A program made the position numbers and the translations under genes. Source: Enterococcus_E cecorum_B (GTDB lineage: Bacteria; Bacillota; Bacilli; Lactobacillales; Enterococcaceae). Taken from it: a DNA stretch of 33,293 bases. The stretch lies in the NCBI GenBank assembly GCA_946499615.1, contig CAMMST010000021.1, forward strand, positions 1 to 33,293. Reading direction: 5' to 3'. Below, in pieces: positions 29,805 to 33,293 of this stretch (position 1 is its first letter; each line of letters opens with the position of its first letter). The notes under the pieces are model-generated. The model was not told the DNA's origin. It saw only the letters and a program-made list of their open reading frames with translations, and ran no database searches.

Positions 29805-31868
29805 TTGAAAAACATAAAGAAATCTCATATTCCTTTTCGATTAAATTTTTTATATTTCTTAATTTTTATTCTTTTTGTTGCATTGATTTCTCGTCTAGGT
29901 GTGCTTCAATTGGCGAATAATGATAAATATACGAGTAAAATCAACGCACTTAGCACAATTGAAGTTTCCGAAAGCGCGCCTCGAGGAAATATTTATGACG
30001 CTGAAAAGAAATTATTGGCAACGAACTCGGCTTCTCCTTCCATTACTTTTACACGTGGCGTTAATATGTCCGCAGCTGAAATATTAAACCTAGCAACAAA
30101 GCTGAGCCAATATATAGATATGCCAATCGATGATAACTTGACAGATCGTGATAAAAGAGATTTTTATTTAGCTGATAAGGCACATTTAAAGCAGATTCAA
30201 AGTCAACTAACTAAAAAAGAAAAAGCCTTAGACAACAGCAAGCAATATGCACGAATGGTTGATTTAGTCCCTGCTGATCAGCTGAATTTTGATGATACTC
30301 AACTTAAAATTGCTACTATTTTTAAAAAGATGAATGCAGCCCAATCACTTAGCACGGTTTATGTTAAAAATGAAGGAGTGACTGATCAAGAATTAGCTGT
30401 GGTGGCGGAACATGCGACTGATTTACCAGGAATATCTACAGGAAATGACTGGAACCGTGAAATTCTTGCACAAAGTAGTTTAAAGAGTTTGATTGGTAAA
30501 GTCTCTACAGAAAAACAAGGGTTACCAGCTGAAGAAGTCGATAGCTATCTGAAAAAAGGGTATGCTCGTAATGACCGTGTAGGAACTAGTTTTATTGAAA
30601 AAAGCTACGAAGAGTACTTACAGGGTAAAAAATCAAAATATGAAATTTCTGTTGACGGTAAAGGAAATATCACCAGTAAAAAAGAGGTTTCAACCGGTGC
30701 AAAAGGGGATAATGTGGTTCTATCTATTAATGCTAAATTCCAGGAAAAAGTGGACGAAATCTTAAAACGTAACTATCAATCATTGGTAGACAGTGGTTTT
30801 GCGACTTATTCCCCAGGGATTTATGCCGTTGTAATGAATCCAAATAACGGTGGCATTTTGGCCATGAGTGGGTATTATCATGAAATTGCTTCTAAATCAA
30901 TTGAAGAAAACGCCATTGGAACGTACATGAATGCTTTTGTACCAGGATCTGTCGTCAAAGCAGGTACTCTAACAGCGGGATGGCAAAAAGGGGTTATTTC
31001 TGGTAATCAAACCTTATTAGATGAACCTATTTATATTCAAGGGACAGCACCTAAAACCTCTATTTTCAACCGTTCTGGCTATGCAAATATGAATTTAACT
31101 GCTGAAAAAGCTTTAGAAATTTCATCTAACAGTTATATGATGAAAGTTGCTTTAAAATTAATGGGCATTGAATATCAATATAATATTAGTTTACCGCTCA
31201 TTAAAAACCAAGCCTCAGCCTATGAAGCGTTGCGTAATGCCTTTGCCTCTTATGGAATGGGCGTGAAGACTGGTATTGATTTACCAAAAGAAAGTAGTGG
31301 GATTCAACCAAGCATTGATCAATTATCTGAAAAAAATAATGACGGTGGTAAAATTCTAGACTTGGCTTTTGGTCAGTTTGATACTTATACTACGATGCAA
31401 TTGGCACAATATGTCGCAACGATTGCTAATGGTGGAAATCGTATTGAACCGCATATCGTCGAAGCAATCTATAACAATAATGCAGAAGGTGAACTAGGCG
31501 ATAAAGTGAAAGAGATTAAAGGTAAAGTCTTAAATAAAGTCGATATTACAGATGAACAATTAAATATTATTCGTAGTGGGTTTTATGATGCTGTTCACGG
31601 AACCAATGCTTTCACTACGGCAACGGCTTTAAGAAGTGCTAAAATGGATTTAGCGGCTAAGACAGGGACAGCTGAAACAACGGTTACTGATAATGGTAAG
31701 TTGATTGATGTCGTGAACTTAAATGTGGTTGTCTATGGGCCAACTGATGATGCTCAAGTGTGTTTAGCGGTAATGATTCCGCAATTAGATGAAAAAGCTG
31801 GACATCCGAACTTAACAGTAGCCAAGGAAATTATTGATGCATATGTTGATACCTATCATGTGAAGTAG
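29805..31868 (+). CDS. pbp2b: Class B penicillin-binding protein PBP2b (elongation transpeptidase)
   Basis: A monofunctional D,D-transpeptidase that cross-links peptidoglycan during side-wall synthesis. The 687-residue protein has one N-terminal transmembrane helix (about 12-34). The class B dimerisation domain starts with SAPRGNIYD (RGxIYD), and the C-terminal transpeptidase has complete motifs: SVVK (Ser382-Lys385), SSN (440-442) and KTG (619-621). The residues between the N-terminal domain and the catalytic domain follow the PBP2b pattern and not the NTF2-like domain of low-affinity PBP5/MecA. The start is TTG at 29805 after AAGGAG. The stop codon overlaps the ribosome site of the downstream ABC-F gene, so the two are expressed together. 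Confidence 0.93.
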   Translation: MKNIKKSHIPFRLNFLYFLIFILFVALISRLGVLQLANNDKYTSKINALSTIEVSESAPRGNIYDAEKKLLATNSASPSITFTRGVNMSAAEILNLATKLSQYIDMPIDDNLTDRDKRDFYLADKAHLKQIQSQLTKKEKALDNSKQYARMVDLVPADQLNFDDTQLKIATIFKKMNAAQSLSTVYVKNEGVTDQELAVVAEHATDLPGISTGNDWNREILAQSSLKSLIGKVSTEKQGLPAEEVDSYLKKGYARNDRVGTSFIEKSYEEYLQGKKSKYEISVDGKGNITSKKEVSTGAKGDNVVLSINAKFQEKVDEILKRNYQSLVDSGFATYSPGIYAVVMNPNNGGILAMSGYYHEIASKSIEENAIGTYMNAFVPGSVVKAGTLTAGWQKGVISGNQTLLDEPIYIQGTAPKTSIFNRSGYANMNLTAEKALEISSNSYMMKVALKLMGIEYQYNISLPLIKNQASAYEALRNAFASYGMGVKTGIDLPKESSGIQPSIDQLSEKNNDGGKILDLAFGQFDTYTTMQLAQYVATIANGGNRIEPHIVEAIYNNNAEGELGDKVKEIKGKVLNKVDITDEQLNIIRSGFYDAVHGTNAFTTATALRSAKMDLAAKTGTAETTVTDNGKLIDVVNLNVVVYGPTDDAQVCLAVMIPQLDEKAGHPNLTVAKEIIDAYVDTYHVK

Positions 31869-31878
31869 GAGTGATTTT

Positions 31879-33293
31879 TTGAAAGAGTTAAAAGTTGAAG
31901 GTCTAACGAAAACTTATGGCGAAAAGATTTTATTCAATCAACTATCCTTTTTGATACATGAAAAAGATCGAATCGGACTCATTGGGGTAAATGGTACTGG
32001 TAAAAGTAGTTTGTTATCGATTCTAGCAGGGATAGATTTTGCTGATGGTGATCAAGAAGTTTTTACTAAGCCTAATGATTATACAATTGGTTATTTATCT
32101 CAAGAAACGAGTTTTCCAGATGAGTTAACCGTGTTGGATGTAATTTTTAAAGGGGATAGTAAACAAGTTCAGGCGGTTAAAGAGTATGAAAATGCCTTGT
32201 TCTTACTCAATCAGCAGCCTAATCTAGCCAGTGCGCAACAACGTTTTACCCAGGCTGAACAAAAGATGAATGAATTAGATGCCTGGCAAGTAGATACGAA
32301 TGCGAAGATTGTCTTAAGTAAATTAGGCATTTATGATTTACAGCAGACATTTGGCTCATTATCAGGGGGACAACAAAAACGCGTTGGATTAGCCCAAGTC
32401 CTAATCGATGAACCTGACTTATTACTTCTAGATGAACCAACGAACCATCTTGATTATGAGGTTATTTCGTGGTTAGAAAATTATTTAGCACAATATAAAG
32501 GGGCTCTTGTGGTTATTACTCATGACCGTTACTTTTTAGATCGGGTAGCCAATCGTATTTTTGAATTAGCGCATGGTCAATTAACGGAGTATATCGGCAA
32601 TTACGAAGCTTATGTGAGTCAACGTGCAGAATTAGACCGTATAGCACAAGAACAAGAAAATAAACGCATTCAATTATATAAGCAAGAACTGGCTTGGATG
32701 CGAGCTGGGGCCAAAGCTAGAACAACTAAACAGCAAGCCCGAATCAATCGTTTTGAAGACTTAAAAGAAAATCTACATCAAGTACAAACCAAAGAATCGA
32801 TTGAAATGAATTTAGCGACAACTCGTTTGGGCAAAAAAGTGTTGGAACTCAAACACGCGAGTCTTACACTGGGCGAACAGATATTATTCTCAGATTTAGA
32901 TTTATTGATTCAGTCAAAAGAACGTCTAGGAATTACAGGAAAAAATGGCGCTGGGAAATCAAGCCTATTAAATGTTCTTGCTAGTCGCTTAGCTTTAACA
33001 AGTGGTGAATTAATTGTCGGAGAAACAGTGCGTTTAGCTTATTATACGCAACAAAATGAGGAAATGGCTCCTAATAAACGGATGATTGCTTATTTACAAG
33101 AATATGCTGAAGAAGCTCGCTTAGCCAATGGTAGCAGTATGAGTGTCGCTGAATTGTTAGAACGATTTTTATTCCCACGTTACATGCATGGGACGCTTAT
33201 TGGCAAGTTATCTGGCGGGGAAAAAAGACGCCTATATTTACTACGTTTATTATTGCAACAACCTAATGTACTTTTTCTTGATCAACCAACTAA
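31879..33293 (+). CDS. ABC-F family ATPase, Uup/YfmR-like (3' end outside window)
   Basis: A soluble twin-ATPase of the ABC-F group, which acts on ribosomes in translation and not in transport. 471 codons are visible and the frame is open to the window edge. Domain 1 has Walker A GVNGTGKSS, signature LSGGQQKRV and Walker B LLLLDEPTNHLD with Glu186. The linker carries LAWMRAGAKARTTKQQARI, typical of the Uup/YfmR subgroup and distinct from EttA. Domain 2 has GKNGAGKSS and LSGGEKRRL, but its Walker B reads LFLDQPTN, with Gln469 where the catalytic Glu is expected. The start is a TTG, 10 bases after the pbp2b stop, with TAGGAG overlapping that stop. Two-gene coupling with pbp2b is evident. Confidence 0.92.
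   Translation, partial: MKELKVEGLTKTYGEKILFNQLSFLIHEKDRIGLIGVNGTGKSSLLSILAGIDFADGDQEVFTKPNDYTIGYLSQETSFPDELTVLDVIFKGDSKQVQAVKEYENALFLLNQQPNLASAQQRFTQAEQKMNELDAWQVDTNAKIVLSKLGIYDLQQTFGSLSGGQQKRVGLAQVLIDEPDLLLLDEPTNHLDYEVISWLENYLAQYKGALVVITHDRYFLDRVANRIFELAHGQLTEYIGNYEAYVSQRAELDRIAQEQENKRIQLYKQELAWMRAGAKARTTKQQARINRFEDLKENLHQVQTKESIEMNLATTRLGKKVLELKHASLTLGEQILFSDLDLLIQSKERLGITGKNGAGKSSLLNVLASRLALTSGELIVGETVRLAYYTQQNEEMAPNKRMIAYLQEYAEEARLANGSSMSVAELLERFLFPRYMHGTLIGKLSGGEKRRLYLLRLLLQQPNVLFLDQPT

Noticed and set aside
29805..31868. LCP gene upstream of a pbp gene, like the psr-pbp5 pair for low-affinity PBP5 in enterococci
   Set aside because: The PBP starts its outer part with RGNIYD directly after the membrane helix and lacks the NTF2-like MecA_N domain; the sequence fits PBP2b. 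A terminator also separates the two genes.
31879..33293. Absence of a complete reading frame at the window end taken as non-coding
   Set aside because: Translation from the TTG at 31879 is open to the last base and carries two full sets of ABC motifs.
1..33293. CRISPR array, prophage, insertion sequence or toxin-antitoxin system
   Set aside because: No regularly spaced repeats, transposase, integrase or phage structural gene was seen; nearly all genes are recognisable core genes.

Overview
The window is a 33.3 kb stretch of ordinary, AT-rich, gene-dense chromosome from a Gram-positive coccus of the order Lactobacillales. It is most likely Enterococcaceae-like (Enterococcus, Vagococcus, Tetragenococcus or a relative). 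The evidence is strong AGGAGG-type ribosome sites, frequent TTG starts, TTGNNN/TATAAT promoters often with an extended TGn -10, a LiaFSR module, the dinG-ypmB-aspB-asnS and mltG-greA gene orders, PBP2b, and a lipoprotein-type YidC. The species cannot be fixed from sequence reading alone. I see no prophage, transposase, CRISPR array or rRNA.

Layout. 1-567 is the 3' part of a fused hisIE gene. 568-4062 is glyQS behind a T-box leader, with an unexplained structured repeat element between the T-box terminator and glyQ. 4108-5801 (minus) holds a UPF0173 metal-dependent hydrolase and an AEC-family transporter. 5902-7237 (minus) holds yidC and acylphosphatase, divergent from a 23S-type SpoU/TrmH methyltransferase, an HD-domain protein and a lipoprotein (7337-9521). 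dacA (minus) converges on the lipoprotein gene. A YfmL-like DEAD-box helicase follows, sharing a terminator with a minus-strand tRNA-Arg(CCT). Next come a cold-shock gene with a long leader, then dinG-ypmB-aspB-asnS, a GtrA-like membrane gene, and a long probable operon mltG-greA-liaF-liaS-liaR-ktr-(HesB-like). After a 17-bp bidirectional terminator come a DUF1189 membrane protein (minus), sodA, a phosphohexomutase, a second cold-shock gene, an LCP ligase and pbp2b followed tightly by an ABC-F (Uup/YfmR-like) gene cut by the window end.

Functionally the window mixes translation (glyQS, asnS, tRNA-Arg, methyltransferase, DEAD-box helicase, ABC-F), envelope growth and its surveillance (dacA, mltG, pbp2b, LCP, liaFSR, yidC) and stress functions (sodA, two csp genes, K+ transport regulator).

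The most unusual points are four. The DinG protein keeps its exonuclease active site but appears to have lost every helicase motif. A two-stem-loop element with a 20-nt direct repeat sits inside the glyQS leader. The ABC-F protein has Gln in place of the catalytic Glu in its second ATP site. The cold-shock leader contains mutually exclusive hairpins next to the ribosome site. All family names come from motif recognition; no database search was run.
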